Shown here piece by piece: positions 26,772-35,402 of a DNA stretch of 64,000 bases. Position 1 is the first letter of the stretch. Every line of letters begins with the position of its first letter. The notes under the pieces were generated by a model. That model saw only the letters and a list, made by a program, of their open reading frames with translations, was not told the DNA's origin and ran no database searches. A program made the position numbers and the translations under genes. Location of the stretch: assembly GCF_022699665.1 (NCBI RefSeq), contig NZ_JALDNB010000014.1:62001-126000 (forward strand), given 5' to 3'. The stretch comes from Chryseobacterium aahli. Its GTDB lineage: Bacteria > Bacteroidota > Bacteroidia > Flavobacteriales > Weeksellaceae.

Positions 26772-27260
26772 TTATTTTACTTTCGTCCACTGCTGATTTT
26801 GCTTTAAATCCTCAAAAATCTGGTAGACTTTCATCAGTTTTTCAGAACCTCTTTTACCGTAATCTTCTGTGTTTTTTGAAGTTCCGTCTGCTAGTTTAAT
26901 TCTTAAATATGAAGTCGGCATATCGCTCACGTTACGTTTTCCATATTTATCCTGAAGACTTTTTACATCCAGATTATTCAATGAAGCTACCAGTTTATTG
27001 TAGTCGGCTTCTTTGATGGTTGTGGTGAAAGTTCCTTCTCTTGGTTTTGAAAATTCGTCTTTTGAAGTTCCTTTAGAAAAATTAAAATGTTCTGCCTCCA
27101 GAACTGCAGTTCGGTCTGCCTGAATCGTCATTTTGTAAATCGGGCAAAACCCAAAACAAGCTCCTGCTTCATATTCTATTGTTGAATATTTTGATTCTAC
27201 TTTCTGAGATTGGCAAGAGAATAAAACTATGATTGCAAAAAGACCTAATAAATATTTCAT
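26772..27260 (-). CDS. DUF6438-family lipoprotein
   Basis: A 162-residue lipoprotein: signal peptide with lipobox LFSC17. The mature part begins with IEYEAGACFGFCPIYKMTIQ, a pattern (Cys-x-G-x-Cys-P-x-Y) that identifies the DUF6438 family, followed by beta-rich sequence. No function is known; the two Cys may form a disulfide. Located downstream of the outer-membrane barrel gene on the minus strand, with a terminator in between. Confidence 0.75.
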   Translation of the reverse strand: MKYLLGLFAIIVLFSCQSQKVESKYSTIEYEAGACFGFCPIYKMTIQADRTAVLEAEHFNFSKGTSKDEFSKPREGTFTTTIKEADYNKLVASLNNLDVKSLQDKYGKRNVSDMPTSYLRIKLADGTSKNTEDYGKRGSEKLMKVYQIFEDLKQNQQWTKVK

Positions 27261-27300
27261 TGTTTTTAAATTTGTGTGGAGTCTCTCAATAAGTGTTCCA

Positions 27301-27333
27301 AAAAAAGAGAAACCTTGTGAGTTTCTCTTTTTT
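27301..27333 (-). terminator. Terminator of the outer-membrane barrel gene
   Basis: AAAAAAGAGAAAC pairs with GTTTCTCTTTTTT (27301-27333). On the minus strand it lies 5 bases after the barrel gene's stop codon and ends in T. Confidence 0.85.
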
Positions 27334-27337
27334 GTTA

Positions 27338-27976
27338 TTAGTTAAATCTGTACCCTACACCAGCTTGTAGAAAACCTACTTTTGTAGGCAAACCTCCTTT
27401 GTTGATTTCAATAAAATTAAAATTATATCGGGCATCTATAAAGAACTGGTCTGTGATTTTGTATTCTGTTCCAAGAAAAGGAAATAGATTGAGACTTTTA
27501 ATTCCATCATAGTTCATTGAGGTACCTCCGTTGACAATTCCGTCAGTTTTTAATTTCTCAGAAATATTAAACCCGAAATTCATACCAGCAGAAGCCGAAA
27601 AGTTGGGAATAAAATAATATTTTACAGAAACCGGAACTTGAATTTGATTTAATTGATAGTTAAAATCTACAGTACCATTATACGTCATATCGGTACCAAC
27701 AAGTGACATAAGCGGCATAGATTCTGTACCACCCAATTGTGTATACAGAACTTCCGCCTGGATTCCCACTTTTGAAGAAATGGGCTGTTCACCAACAAGT
27801 CCTGCGTAGAAATAAGATTTTGAATCCAATGTATTATCAAAAAATTTCATGCTAGACAGATTGTATCCTGCTTTTACTCCAAATTTAAAATTTGTGTCGG
27901 AATCCGATTTCGAATCCTGAGCGCTTATAAATCCCGAAATAGTGATTGCTAAAGCAAAAAAAAAGTTTTTTTTCAT
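27338..27976 (-). CDS. Outer-membrane beta-barrel protein (OmpA-like transmembrane barrel, porin family)
   Basis: About 212 residues. The ATG at 27976 gives a signal peptide (MKKNFFFALAITISGFISAQ). The mature chain starts FKFGVKAGYNLSSMKF, typical of eight-stranded small barrels in Bacteroidota, with alternating hydrophobic strands and a terminal VGFLQAGVGYRFN strand ending in an aromatic residue, the BAM signal. The longer frame starting at 28051 is not signal-like and is rejected. Function in the outer membrane is unknown. Confidence 0.85.
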   Translation of the reverse strand: MKKNFFFALAITISGFISAQDSKSDSDTNFKFGVKAGYNLSSMKFFDNTLDSKSYFYAGLVGEQPISSKVGIQAEVLYTQLGGTESMPLMSLVGTDMTYNGTVDFNYQLNQIQVPVSVKYYFIPNFSASAGMNFGFNISEKLKTDGIVNGGTSMNYDGIKSLNLFPFLGTEYKITDQFFIDARYNFNFIEINKGGLPTKVGFLQAGVGYRFN

Positions 27977-28060
27977 TTTTTTAAAAAGTTTATTCCTGAT
28001 TAAACGTAGGAAGTATAAAGAAATTGTGCTGTAATGGGAGTTACAGCACAATTTAATATT

Positions 28061-29044
28061 TTATCCGTGTAGCTGTTTCCAGATGGCGTCTTTCAGTTCC
28101 ATCAAGCCTTCGCCAGTAACTCCTGAGAAGAATAATGGTTTTCTGTGCTCCGGAAATTCTGCTGAGATTTCTTTTTTCAATTCGTCATCCAAAAGGTCTG
28201 CTTTTGAAACGGAAATAACGAAATCTTTATCCAATAATTCAGGATTATATTCTTTCAATTCGTTCTCCAGAATTTTAAACTCTTGAAAATGATGTTCAGA
28301 ATCTGCAGGAATTAAAAACAATAAAATTGAATTTCTTTCAATATGTCTTAAGAATCTGTGTCCCAAACCTTTTCCTTCAGCCGCTCCTTCGATAATTCCG
28401 GGAATATCTGCCATTACAAAAGATTTATAATTTCTGTAATCTACAATTCCTAAATTGGGAGTTAAAGTTGTAAAAGCATAATTAGCGATTTTAGGTCTTG
28501 CCGCCGAAACAGAAGCTAAAAGCGTAGATTTTCCTGCATTAGGGAAGCCTACCAAACCGACATCAGCCAAGATTTTAAGTTCGAAAACAATGTAACCTTC
28601 CTGTCCGTCCATTCCAGGTTGTGCATAACGAGGAGTTTGGTGTGTTGATGATTTGAAGTGCTCATTTCCTTTTCCACCTTTTCCACCTTCCATCAGGATG
28701 ATTTCCTGACCGTGCTCTAAGATTTCACCTACAATTTCACCTTCTTCATTTTTAGCAATCGTTCCTACTGGAACTTCGATGTAAGTATCTTCTCCGTATG
28801 CTCCGGTTAACTGGTTTTTTGCTCCGTTTTGTCCACGTTCCGCTTTTACGTGACGTGTGTAACGAAGTGGAAGTAAAGTCCATTCTTGTGAATTCCCCTT
28901 CATGATAACGTGGCCACCACGGCCACCGTCTCCACCATCAGGACCACCTTTGGGAATATATTTTTCACGGCGAAGATGGGCAGAACCTGCGCCACCATGA
29001 CCGCTTTTACAATGAATCTTTACGTAATCTACAAAATTTGACAT
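28061..29044 (-). CDS. obgE: GTPase ObgE/CgtA
   Basis: A 327-residue essential GTPase of ribosome assembly and stress control. The N-terminal glycine-rich Obg domain (1-158) is clear: [19 protein letters not shown] and [10 protein letters not shown]. The G domain has [11 protein letters not shown] (P loop), switch [18 protein letters not shown] and SKADL (G4). The variable C-terminal extension is absent, as in many Bacteroidota members. It lies downstream of adk on the minus strand. Confidence 0.94.
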   Translation of the reverse strand: MSNFVDYVKIHCKSGHGGAGSAHLRREKYIPKGGPDGGDGGRGGHVIMKGNSQEWTLLPLRYTRHVKAERGQNGAKNQLTGAYGEDTYIEVPVGTIAKNEEGEIVGEILEHGQEIILMEGGKGGKGNEHFKSSTHQTPRYAQPGMDGQEGYIVFELKILADVGLVGFPNAGKSTLLASVSAARPKIANYAFTTLTPNLGIVDYRNYKSFVMADIPGIIEGAAEGKGLGHRFLRHIERNSILLFLIPADSEHHFQEFKILENELKEYNPELLDKDFVISVSKADLLDDELKKEISAEFPEHRKPLFFSGVTGEGLMELKDAIWKQLHG

Positions 29045-29049
29045 TTCTT

Positions 29050-29115
29050 ACAATTTGAGTTATGAGTTATGAATTATGAGAATGAATTGTATTAACTTAT
29101 AACTCATCACTCACA
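29050..29115. repeat. Imperfect palindrome in the adk-obgE gap
   Basis: GAGTTATGAGTTATG on the left and reverse-complementary AACTTATAACTCATCACTC-like sequence on the right (29050-29115) form an AT-rich hairpin. Short ATGAGTTATGA-like units recur in the stem. Resembles dispersed intergenic palindromes; no function known. Confidence 0.5.
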
Positions 29116-29123
29116 ACTTTAAA

Positions 29124-29702
29124 CTATTTTATTTTTTCTACTTCAGCAAAAAGCTTTTCAGAAATCTCATTGATTTCTCCTACACCGTTGATCTCAATGT
29201 ACTTACCTTGCTGCTTATATAATTCTGCAACTTCTGCAGTTTTTGTGTAATATTCTTTTATTCTGTTTTCAATGATTTCTACATTGCTGTCATCAGTTCT
29301 ACCGCTGGTTTCACCTCTTTTCAACAATCTTTCAACCAAAATTTTATCTTCGACGATCAATGAAAGACAAATATCAATGTTGTCATTCAGTTCATCTTTT
29401 ACAATTTTTTCCAAAGCTTCTGTTTGTACAGCAGTTCTAGGATATCCATCGAAAATAAATCCTGCAGCATCGGTCGGCTTTCTTAATTCGTCAATCAGCA
29501 TATCAATCGTTACCTGATCCGGAACCAATTCTCCTTTATCAATGTAAGATTTTGCCAGTTTTCCAAGTTCAGTATCATTTTTCATGTTGAATCTGAAAAG
29601 ATCACCTGTTGAGATTTGTTTTAAATTAAATTTCTCAATCAGATTTTGAGCTTGAGTCCCTTTTCCACTTCCTGGAGGGCCGAACAGAACAATGTTTATC
29701 AT
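29124..29702 (-). CDS. adk: Adenylate kinase
   Basis: A 192-residue enzyme that interconverts ATP and AMP with ADP. P loop GPPGSGKGTQ at residues 7-16, AMP-site FDGYPRTAVQTEAL near 85 and the LID region LLKRGETSGRTDD. It is the short form without the zinc-binding LID insert. Between hpt and obgE on the minus strand, a common gene order in Flavobacteriia. Confidence 0.94.
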   Translation of the reverse strand: MINIVLFGPPGSGKGTQAQNLIEKFNLKQISTGDLFRFNMKNDTELGKLAKSYIDKGELVPDQVTIDMLIDELRKPTDAAGFIFDGYPRTAVQTEALEKIVKDELNDNIDICLSLIVEDKILVERLLKRGETSGRTDDSNVEIIENRIKEYYTKTAEVAELYKQQGKYIEINGVGEINEISEKLFAEVEKIK

Positions 29703-29825
29703 AGCGTTGAGGAGCTTTTGGTAATTGGTGTGTGGCCTCTTACCTTTAGCTATATTTAGTTATTATTAAATTTATTTCTTTTTAATTTTTAAAGCTAAAG
29801 CCATCATCAAATAGCTAAAAGCTGT

Positions 29826-30380
29826 TTAATGGTTAATGGTTCCTTCTTCCAACTGATACAAATTCGGAAGGTTTCTTCCCAATTCATCATAGTCAAGACC
29901 ATAACCCAAAACAAATTTGTTTGGAATTTCTTTTCCGATATAATCTAATTTAAAATCTTTCTTATACACTTCAGGCTTTAATAAGAATGAAGCTATTTTT
30001 ACAGATTTCGGACGTTGTGTTTCGTTGAAATATTTAAATAAACTTTCAACGGTGTTTCCTGTGTCAACAATATCTTCTACTAAGATGATGTGACGGTCTT
30101 TTACGTCTTTCGTCAGTTCCATTTTCTGGTAAACGATTCCTGTAGATTCTGTTCCTGCGTAAGAACTCATCTGGATAAATGCAATTTCACATTCCCCCGG
30201 ATAATGCTTCAGAAGGTCTGAGAAGAACATGATTACTCCGTTCAAAACACCAATGAAAACAGGAACTTCATCCTTGTAATCTTCATAAATTTTTAAAGCG
30301 GTCGCTTTTACGATTTCCTGAATTTCGGCGTCCTCTAAATAAGGAACAAAAGTTTTGTCGTGAACTTGTATACTTTCCAT
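29826..30380 (-). CDS. hpt: Hypoxanthine phosphoribosyltransferase
   Basis: A 184-residue purine salvage enzyme making IMP from hypoxanthine and PRPP. The PRPP signature ILVEDIVDTGNTVESL is at about residue 95 and the purine-binding IPNKFVLGYGLDY at about 155. ATG at 30380 (MESIQVHD) is chosen; a -7 box TAACTTTG on the minus strand (30406-30399) lies 19 bases ahead. First gene of the hpt-adk-obgE series. Confidence 0.93.
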   Translation of the reverse strand: MESIQVHDKTFVPYLEDAEIQEIVKATALKIYEDYKDEVPVFIGVLNGVIMFFSDLLKHYPGECEIAFIQMSSYAGTESTGIVYQKMELTKDVKDRHIILVEDIVDTGNTVESLFKYFNETQRPKSVKIASFLLKPEVYKKDFKLDYIGKEIPNKFVLGYGLDYDELGRNLPNLYQLEEGTINH

Positions 30381-30492
30381 AAAATTTTTAGTAGGCGGCA
30401 AAGTTACGGATTTTTGATGAAAGTTTTTTGTGAGGTCTGTCAGGTTTACAAAACTTGTTTTATAACAGTAATTAGCAAAATATTTACGAATT

Positions 30493-30556
30493 TAAATTCC
30501 CCTCCTTTTGAGGGGGTGGATCAATTTTCAGAGAAAATTGAGACGGGGTGGTTTTC
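30493..30556. repeat. Palindromic intergenic repeat with CCCCTCC...GGGGTGG stem
   Basis: AATTCCCCTCCTTTTGAGGGGG forms one hairpin and TCAATTTTC...GAAAATTGA a second, followed by GACGGGGTGGTTTT. The arrangement, a GC stem, an AT stem and a tail, matches a class of dispersed repeats common in Flavobacteriia. Not coding. Confidence 0.6.
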
Positions 30557-30570
30557 AACAGTAAGATCTT

Positions 30571-30660
30571 CCTAGCCCAGATAGTAACTGTTACTCCACA
30601 GTAAGCGTTGGGTCATGCAGCGGGAACGAGGAGTATGAGTGGATAGCTGGAAATAGCTTC
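30571..30660 (+). repeat. CCTAGCCC...AATAGCTTC intergenic repeat, copy A
   Basis: Begins CCTAGCCCAGAT and ends GGATAGCTGGAAATAGCTTC, with AGCGGGAAC in the middle. The same ends occur in reverse orientation at 34935-35036. Interior sequences differ, so only the ends appear conserved. Confidence 0.5.
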
Positions 30661-30726
30661 TAAAAACTAATCATCATTAATAACAATACTAAAAAAATAT
30701 CCTTTGGCGAAATGACTATCAATGAG

Positions 30727-30760
30727 TTGAAAATTTAAATTATTAAATTCCTTATCTTTG
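30727..30760 (+). promoter_or_regulatory. Promoter of the ABC-F gene
   Basis: TTG (30727-30729) and TATCTTTG (30753-30760) with a 23-base gap; the -7 element is a full match to TAnnTTTG. Implies a leader of about 105 bases. Confidence 0.55.
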
Positions 30761-30765
30761 CAACT

Positions 30766-30869
30766 CACAAAACCCAAAACAACCCGCATGTAGAATTTAA
30801 TTTCTTTCAGATTTAATCAACAATAACCCAAAAAGTTATTGAAGTTCGACTTAATTAAATAAAGAAATT
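30766..30869 (+). promoter_or_regulatory. Structured leader upstream of the ABC-F gene
   Basis: Contains a 7-bp perfect hairpin CAATAAC/GTTATTG (30821-30841) and a longer-range pair AATTTCTTT (30799-30807) with AAAGAAATT (30861-30869), the latter directly against the start codon. A minimal ATG-TAG frame lies at 30788-30793. ABC-F genes of other bacteria are often controlled by leader attenuation; use of that mechanism here is inference. Confidence 0.45.
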
Positions 30870-32456
30870 ATGCTTTTTCTACAGAATATATCCTTTGGGT
30901 TTCCTGCGGGTGATCCGCTTTTTAATTCTATCAATTTAACGATACCTTCTCAAACAAAATCGGCTTTGGTCGGAAGCAACGGTACAGGAAAATCAACTTT
31001 GCTGAAAATTATTGCCCACGAAATTGAACCATTGGATGGAAGCGTCAATATTCAGGGTGATATGCTCTATGTTCCGCAGATGTTCGGAAATTTTAATGAT
31101 CTGACGATTGCGCAATGTTTAAAAATTGACAAAAAATTAGAAGCTCTTCAAAAAATTACGAGTGGGAAAGTGGATGAAATTTATTTTGAAATTTTAAATG
31201 ACGACTGGGACATTGAAGAACGCTGTCAAATCGCTTTGCAACACTGGAGATTGGAGAATTTAGATTTAAATCAAACCTTAGAAAGTCTGAGTGGCGGACA
31301 AAAAACAAAAGTTTTTCTTGCCGGAATTCAGATTAACCAACCTGAAATTATTTTATTGGACGAACCGACGAATCATCTCGATCTGGAAGGAAGAAATCTC
31401 CTGTACAATTTTATCGAAAAAACTAGTTCAACAGTTGTTATCGTCAGTCATGACCGAGCTTTGCTGAATTTAGTGGATACGATTTTCGAATTGAGTAATC
31501 AGGGAATTTCGACGTATGGTGGAAATTATGATTTTTATGCCGAACAAAAAGTAATTGAAAATGAAGCTCTGCAAAACGATATTCATTCGAAAGAACGGGC
31601 GCTGAAAAAAGCCAAAGAAAAGGAAAGAGAAACGTTGGAACGAAAACAGAAACTCGATGCAAGAGGAAAAGGAAAGCAGGAAAAATCGGGTGTAGCGAGA
31701 ATTATGATGAATGCGCTGCGGAATAATGCCGAGAAAAATTCTTCAAAATTAAAATCAATTCACACCGAGAAAATCAATGATATTTCCGGTGACTTGCGGG
31801 ATTTGCGTTCTTCTGTGAGAAATGCGGATCAGATGAAAGTGAATTTTAATGATTCAAATCTGCATTCGGGGAAAATTTTGATTTCAGCAGAGGAAATTAA
31901 TTTTAAATACAATGATGAAAATCTTTGGAAAGAAAATCTCAATCTTGAAATCCGAAATGGTTACAGAATTTCCATCAAAGGCTCGAATGGTTCGGGAAAA
32001 ACGAGTTTAATCAAGCTGTTGTTGGGAGATTTGAAACCTTCTGTTGGAAACATTTCTAAATCAGATTTTCAGACGATTTATATTGATCAGGAATATTCTT
32101 TGATTGACAGAAATGCAACAGTTTATGATTTTGCCCAACAGTTCAATGACAACGCAATGCAGGAATCTGAAGTGAAAATGTTACTGTCAAGATTTTTATT
32201 CGGAAAAGAAAGCTGGGACAAAAAATGTTATGTTCTAAGTGGAGGAGAGCGATTACGACTTCTACTGTGTGGACTTTCCATTAGCAATAAAGCTCCGGAT
32301 ATGATCATTCTCGATGAACCGACGAATAATTTAGACCTTCAAAATGTGGAAATTCTGACGAATTCTATTAAGGATTATCATGGGACTTTGGTAGTGATTT
32401 CGCATGATGGGGTGTTTTTGGAGGAGATTGGGGTTATGAATGAGGTTTTGCTTTGA
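30870..32456 (+). CDS. ABC-F family ATPase
   Basis: A 528-residue soluble protein with two ATP-binding cassettes and no membrane segments. NBD1 has GSNGTGKSTLL (about residue 36), LSGGQKTKVFLAG and LLDEPTNHLDL; NBD2 has GSNGSGKTSLI (about 373), LSGGERLRLLL and ILDEPTNNLDL. The linker between them (about 220-320) is charged and coiled-coil-like, as in ABC-F proteins that act on the ribosome P-E sites. It may be a translation factor (Uup/EttA-like) or an antibiotic resistance ABC-F; sequence alone cannot decide. Confidence 0.9.
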   Translation: MLFLQNISFGFPAGDPLFNSINLTIPSQTKSALVGSNGTGKSTLLKIIAHEIEPLDGSVNIQGDMLYVPQMFGNFNDLTIAQCLKIDKKLEALQKITSGKVDEIYFEILNDDWDIEERCQIALQHWRLENLDLNQTLESLSGGQKTKVFLAGIQINQPEIILLDEPTNHLDLEGRNLLYNFIEKTSSTVVIVSHDRALLNLVDTIFELSNQGISTYGGNYDFYAEQKVIENEALQNDIHSKERALKKAKEKERETLERKQKLDARGKGKQEKSGVARIMMNALRNNAEKNSSKLKSIHTEKINDISGDLRDLRSSVRNADQMKVNFNDSNLHSGKILISAEEINFKYNDENLWKENLNLEIRNGYRISIKGSNGSGKTSLIKLLLGDLKPSVGNISKSDFQTIYIDQEYSLIDRNATVYDFAQQFNDNAMQESEVKMLLSRFLFGKESWDKKCYVLSGGERLRLLLCGLSISNKAPDMIILDEPTNNLDLQNVEILTNSIKDYHGTLVVISHDGVFLEEIGVMNEVLL

Positions 32457-32475
32457 AAATTTAAATTTTTTCAAG

Positions 32476-32562
32476 TTGTCATTCAGAACGAAATGAAATG
32501 GAGTGAAGGATCTCATCTTTTTTGAGATTCTTCATTTTGCTTTACTGCATTCAGAATGACAA
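32476..32562. repeat. TTGTCATTC...GAATGACAA palindromic repeat
   Basis: TTGTCATTCAGAA at 32476-32488 and TTCAGAATGACAA at 32550-32562 are inverted with one mismatch; inside, GAAGGATCTCA pairs with TGAGATTCTTC. A hairpin of about 85 bases. It has the form of a widespread bacterial intergenic repeat. Confidence 0.75.
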
Positions 32563-32584
32563 ACTAAGATTTCTAACAAATTAT

Positions 32585-33373
32585 TTAATTGTAATTTTCC
32601 ATAAATCTATTTATTTCATGTAAATCTTTTAAGTTCAATTTAAAGTATTCTCCTCTGACTCTCTTTTCTTTATATTTTCTATGTAATTCAGTTTCCACAG
32701 AACGTTGTGCTTTCCAACAAGCAATTCTAAAAATTTCTGGTTCTTTGGATTGTAAAGTTTTTTCTCTAAAAATTGGCTGTTTGCTAAAGCCGATCTTTAT
32801 TAAAGAGGTTTCTTTATTTACCATTAAATAAATGTATTCACTTTTGTGCTCTGCATTAAAAATATTATAGTTGTTGTTGAAAATTGATCTTAAAAACTCA
32901 ACTTTCGGAATCATTTCGATTACTTTAATTGATTTGTAAAATGTGTTTATGATAGTTCCCTCTTCCATCCACTCTTTCAATTCAAGATTCGTTATAGTAA
33001 AATGTTTATCCTTTTCTAATGCTGTTCTTAAATACTGTTGAAAGGTGTTAAAAGTGTCTATTTCTTTAATGAGTTTATATTTCGTTTCTAAAATTGAGCA
33101 GAATCTCAGTAAAATTAAAGCGTAAAATTTGCTATTGAGATTTATCCTAATAAGATCTCCTTCTGGTTTTTGGTTATAAGTTATATAAAATAATTCAATG
33201 ATAATTTCTTCTTCATCAAATAATCTTACACCAAAACATTCCTGATTAATTCCAATAAGTACATTATTGATACTTCCATTTAAGTCGTCTTGGTTAAGTA
33301 AATGAATTAATTCTTCATTTAGTTCAAAATAGCCGTTATTAAATTCATCATTAATTATTTTTAATTCCTCCAT
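32585..33373 (-). CDS. Protein with C-terminal T5orf172/Mug113-type GIY-YIG domain
   Basis: A 262-residue protein. The N-terminal two thirds (1-180) is unrecognised, acidic and Ile-rich. The C-terminal 80 residues resemble the Mug113/T5orf172 branch of the GIY-YIG fold: YIYLMVNKETSLIKIGFSKQ, then REKTLQSKEPE, then SVETELHRKYKEKRVRGEYF. Such domains occur in phage and plasmid proteins and probably cleave DNA, but activity is unproven. It is a single gene facing away from purA. Low GC content suggests acquisition, which is inference. Confidence 0.65.
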   Translation of the reverse strand: MEELKIINDEFNNGYFELNEELIHLLNQDDLNGSINNVLIGINQECFGVRLFDEEEIIIELFYITYNQKPEGDLIRINLNSKFYALILLRFCSILETKYKLIKEIDTFNTFQQYLRTALEKDKHFTITNLELKEWMEEGTIINTFYKSIKVIEMIPKVEFLRSIFNNNYNIFNAEHKSEYIYLMVNKETSLIKIGFSKQPIFREKTLQSKEPEIFRIACWKAQRSVETELHRKYKEKRVRGEYFKLNLKDLHEINRFMENYN

Positions 33374-33474
33374 GTTTTTTTCTTAAATTTAAAAATAAAT
33401 CAGACAAATGGTCAATTTTTTTTAAGATTTATCCACATGATTTCCACCCACCCAAAAATAAAATTCCCCTCAAA

Positions 33475-33506
33475 TTTGCCCACCCAATTTTTTAAAAGTA
33501 ATTTTG
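33475..33506 (+). promoter_or_regulatory. Promoter of purA
   Basis: TTTG (33475-33478), 20 bases, TAATTTTG (33499-33506). Very good match to the Bacteroidota consensus; 25 bases ahead of the ATG. Confidence 0.75.
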
Positions 33507-33531
33507 TACGAATCTAAAATAAAAGTAAAAT

Positions 33532-34818
33532 ATGTCAACTTACGTAGTTGTAGGTCTTCAGTATGGAGATGAAGGTAAAGGAAAAATCACTGATGTTTTA
33601 TCGGCAAAATCTGATTACGTTGTACGTTTCCAAGGAGGGGACAACGCTGGTCACACGGTTTATGTGGGTGAAGAGAAATTTGTTTTGCACCTTCTTCCTT
33701 CAGGAGTTTTGCAGTGTAAAGGAAAATGTATCATTGCCAATGGAGTAGTGGTAAATCCTAAATCTTTCATTAAAGAAGTGGGTCAGATCGAAAGCAAAGG
33801 CTTGAGAACAGATCACATCTTTATAAGCAGAAGAGCGCATGTCATCATGCCTTACCACATTCTTTTGGATACTTACCGTGAGGAAGAGCACGGAGGAACT
33901 CAGATCGGAACCACCAAAAAAGGAATCGGACCTTGCTATGAAGATAAAATTGCAAGAATCGGGATCAGAATGGTAGACCTTTTGAATCCTGAGATTTTAA
34001 GAGATAAAATTGAGAAAAACTTAAAAGTTAAAAACTCACTTTTCGAAAAATATTACGGAAAACCGACTTTAGACGTTGAAGAAATCTACAACGAATATTT
34101 AGAAATCGGAAAACAGCTTCAGGAAAGAATCGTTGATACTGAATTGGAGTTAAACGAAGCGATCAGAGACGGTAAAAACGTATTGTTTGAAGGAGCTCAG
34201 GCTTTGATGCTTGATATTGACTTTGGAACTTATCCTTACGTTACCTCATCTTCTCCGTCAACAGGAGGAGTTTGTACAGGAGCTGGTGTTCCGCCAACTT
34301 CATTGAAAAACCTGATTGGTGTTGCCAAAGCATATTGCACTAGAGTAGGAAACGGGCCTTTCCCTTCTGAATTGGACAATGAGTTAGGAGAAAGCATCAG
34401 ACAGATCGGTGGTGAGTTTGGAGCGACTACAGGTAGACCAAGAAGAACAGGTTGGTTAGACCTTGTTTCTTTGAAGCACGCTTGTATGATAAACGGAATC
34501 AATAATTTAGTGATTACGAAACTAGACGTTCTTACAGGAATTGAAAACCTGAAAATCGTTACGCATTACAAAACTGAAGACGGAAAAATCATCGATTATT
34601 TCACTTCTTCAACAGAAAAATTATACAACTACGAGCCAATCTACCAAGATTTGCCGGGTTGGAAAGAAGATCTTACAAAAGTAAGAAGCTACGACGAACT
34701 TCCTGATACTGCTCAGGAATATATCGAGTTTATCGAAAAGTATTTAGGAATCAATGTTTACTTAGTTTCTGTAGGACCGGAAAGAAGCCAAAACATCATC
34801 AGAAAAGAATTATTCTAA
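33532..34818 (+). CDS. purA: Adenylosuccinate synthetase
   Basis: A 428-residue GTP-dependent enzyme that joins IMP and aspartate in the first committed step of AMP synthesis. N-terminal VVGLQYGDEGKGKITDVL holds the GTP loop and catalytic Asp; QGGDNAGHTV, the GTTKKGIGPCYEDK block and TTGRPRRTGWLDLV follow. Full length without gaps. Single-gene unit with promoter and terminator. Confidence 0.96.
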   Translation: MSTYVVVGLQYGDEGKGKITDVLSAKSDYVVRFQGGDNAGHTVYVGEEKFVLHLLPSGVLQCKGKCIIANGVVVNPKSFIKEVGQIESKGLRTDHIFISRRAHVIMPYHILLDTYREEEHGGTQIGTTKKGIGPCYEDKIARIGIRMVDLLNPEILRDKIEKNLKVKNSLFEKYYGKPTLDVEEIYNEYLEIGKQLQERIVDTELELNEAIRDGKNVLFEGAQALMLDIDFGTYPYVTSSSPSTGGVCTGAGVPPTSLKNLIGVAKAYCTRVGNGPFPSELDNELGESIRQIGGEFGATTGRPRRTGWLDLVSLKHACMINGINNLVITKLDVLTGIENLKIVTHYKTEDGKIIDYFTSSTEKLYNYEPIYQDLPGWKEDLTKVRSYDELPDTAQEYIEFIEKYLGINVYLVSVGPERSQNIIRKELF

Positions 34819-34836
34819 GAAAATAATTTTTATATA

Positions 34837-34872
34837 AAAAAAAGAGACTGTCAACTGATAGTCTCTTTTTTT
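34837..34872 (+). terminator. Terminator of purA
   Basis: AGAGACTGTC pairs with GATAGTCTCT around AACT, flanked by A-run and T-run (34837-34872). A-tract on the left also permits use in the other direction. Confidence 0.85.
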
Positions 34873-34934
34873 TGTTACAAATAATGGAACTCTTATAAAT
34901 TATTTATTGCACATTACTTATTACTCATATTTTC

Positions 34935-35036
34935 GGGAGCTATTTCCCGCTGTCCACTATATCTTTTTTGTTTTTCCCAATGCTAATTTCCATCACCAAA
35001 AAACAAAAAAGGATGCCGTTCCCATCGGGGCTAGGG
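34935..35036 (-). repeat. CCTAGCCC...AATAGCT intergenic repeat, copy B
   Basis: On the minus strand it begins CCTAGCCCCGAT and ends GCGGGAAATAGCTCCC. Same family as 30571-30660; the interior differs. It may be a mobile repeat or a fossil of one. Confidence 0.5.
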
Positions 35037-35104
35037 TTTTTGACATAGATTCAATGTTTCGTCATTGAATATTTTCTTTTTGTTCCTGCCTTGTACGGAT
35101 CTGT

Positions 35105-35148
35105 AAGAAATTTTCCTCCCTTTAGGACTGGGCAAAAGAAAATTTCTT
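35105..35148. repeat. Hairpin in the purA-tonB gap
   Basis: AAGAAATTTTC (35105-35115) is a perfect inverted match of GAAAATTTCTT (35138-35148); the 22-base loop contains CCTCCCTTTAGGACTGGG, which can form a smaller inner stem. No gene or terminator context. Confidence 0.6.
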
Positions 35149-35402
35149 TTTGAAAAAACTCGAATGTCAAGAAATTCAATGTATCATGACTTATACAGTT
35201 CATCATCAATAAGTTCCAATTATTTGCAACCTCAAAATCCTATTCAATAAATAGTTAATTTTATAATTCATCATACATTTTAGCAAAATGATTCTGTTTT
35301 GATAAATTTTTGGCAAATATTTTGATATTGTTTCGATAATTAATTCAAAGAATATAGAAAACTAATAATCGCAATATATTAACAATTTTAATTTTTATCG
35401 TG

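Larger units (their letters stand above)
34873..35402. other. 530-base intergenic region without genes
   Basis: No frame with codon structure was seen. The region holds a copy of the CCTAGCCC repeat (34935-35036, reversed), a strong hairpin AAGAAATTTTC/GAAAATTTCTT (35105-35148), and repeated ATTCAATGT sequences (35049-35057 and 35175-35183). The last 150 bases before tonB are AT-rich and probably carry its promoter, though no clear TAnnTTTG was found. Confidence 0.6.

Noticed and set aside
30360-30575. 71-codon plus-strand frame across the hpt start
   Set aside because: It runs through the hpt 5' end and a palindromic repeat; no domain.
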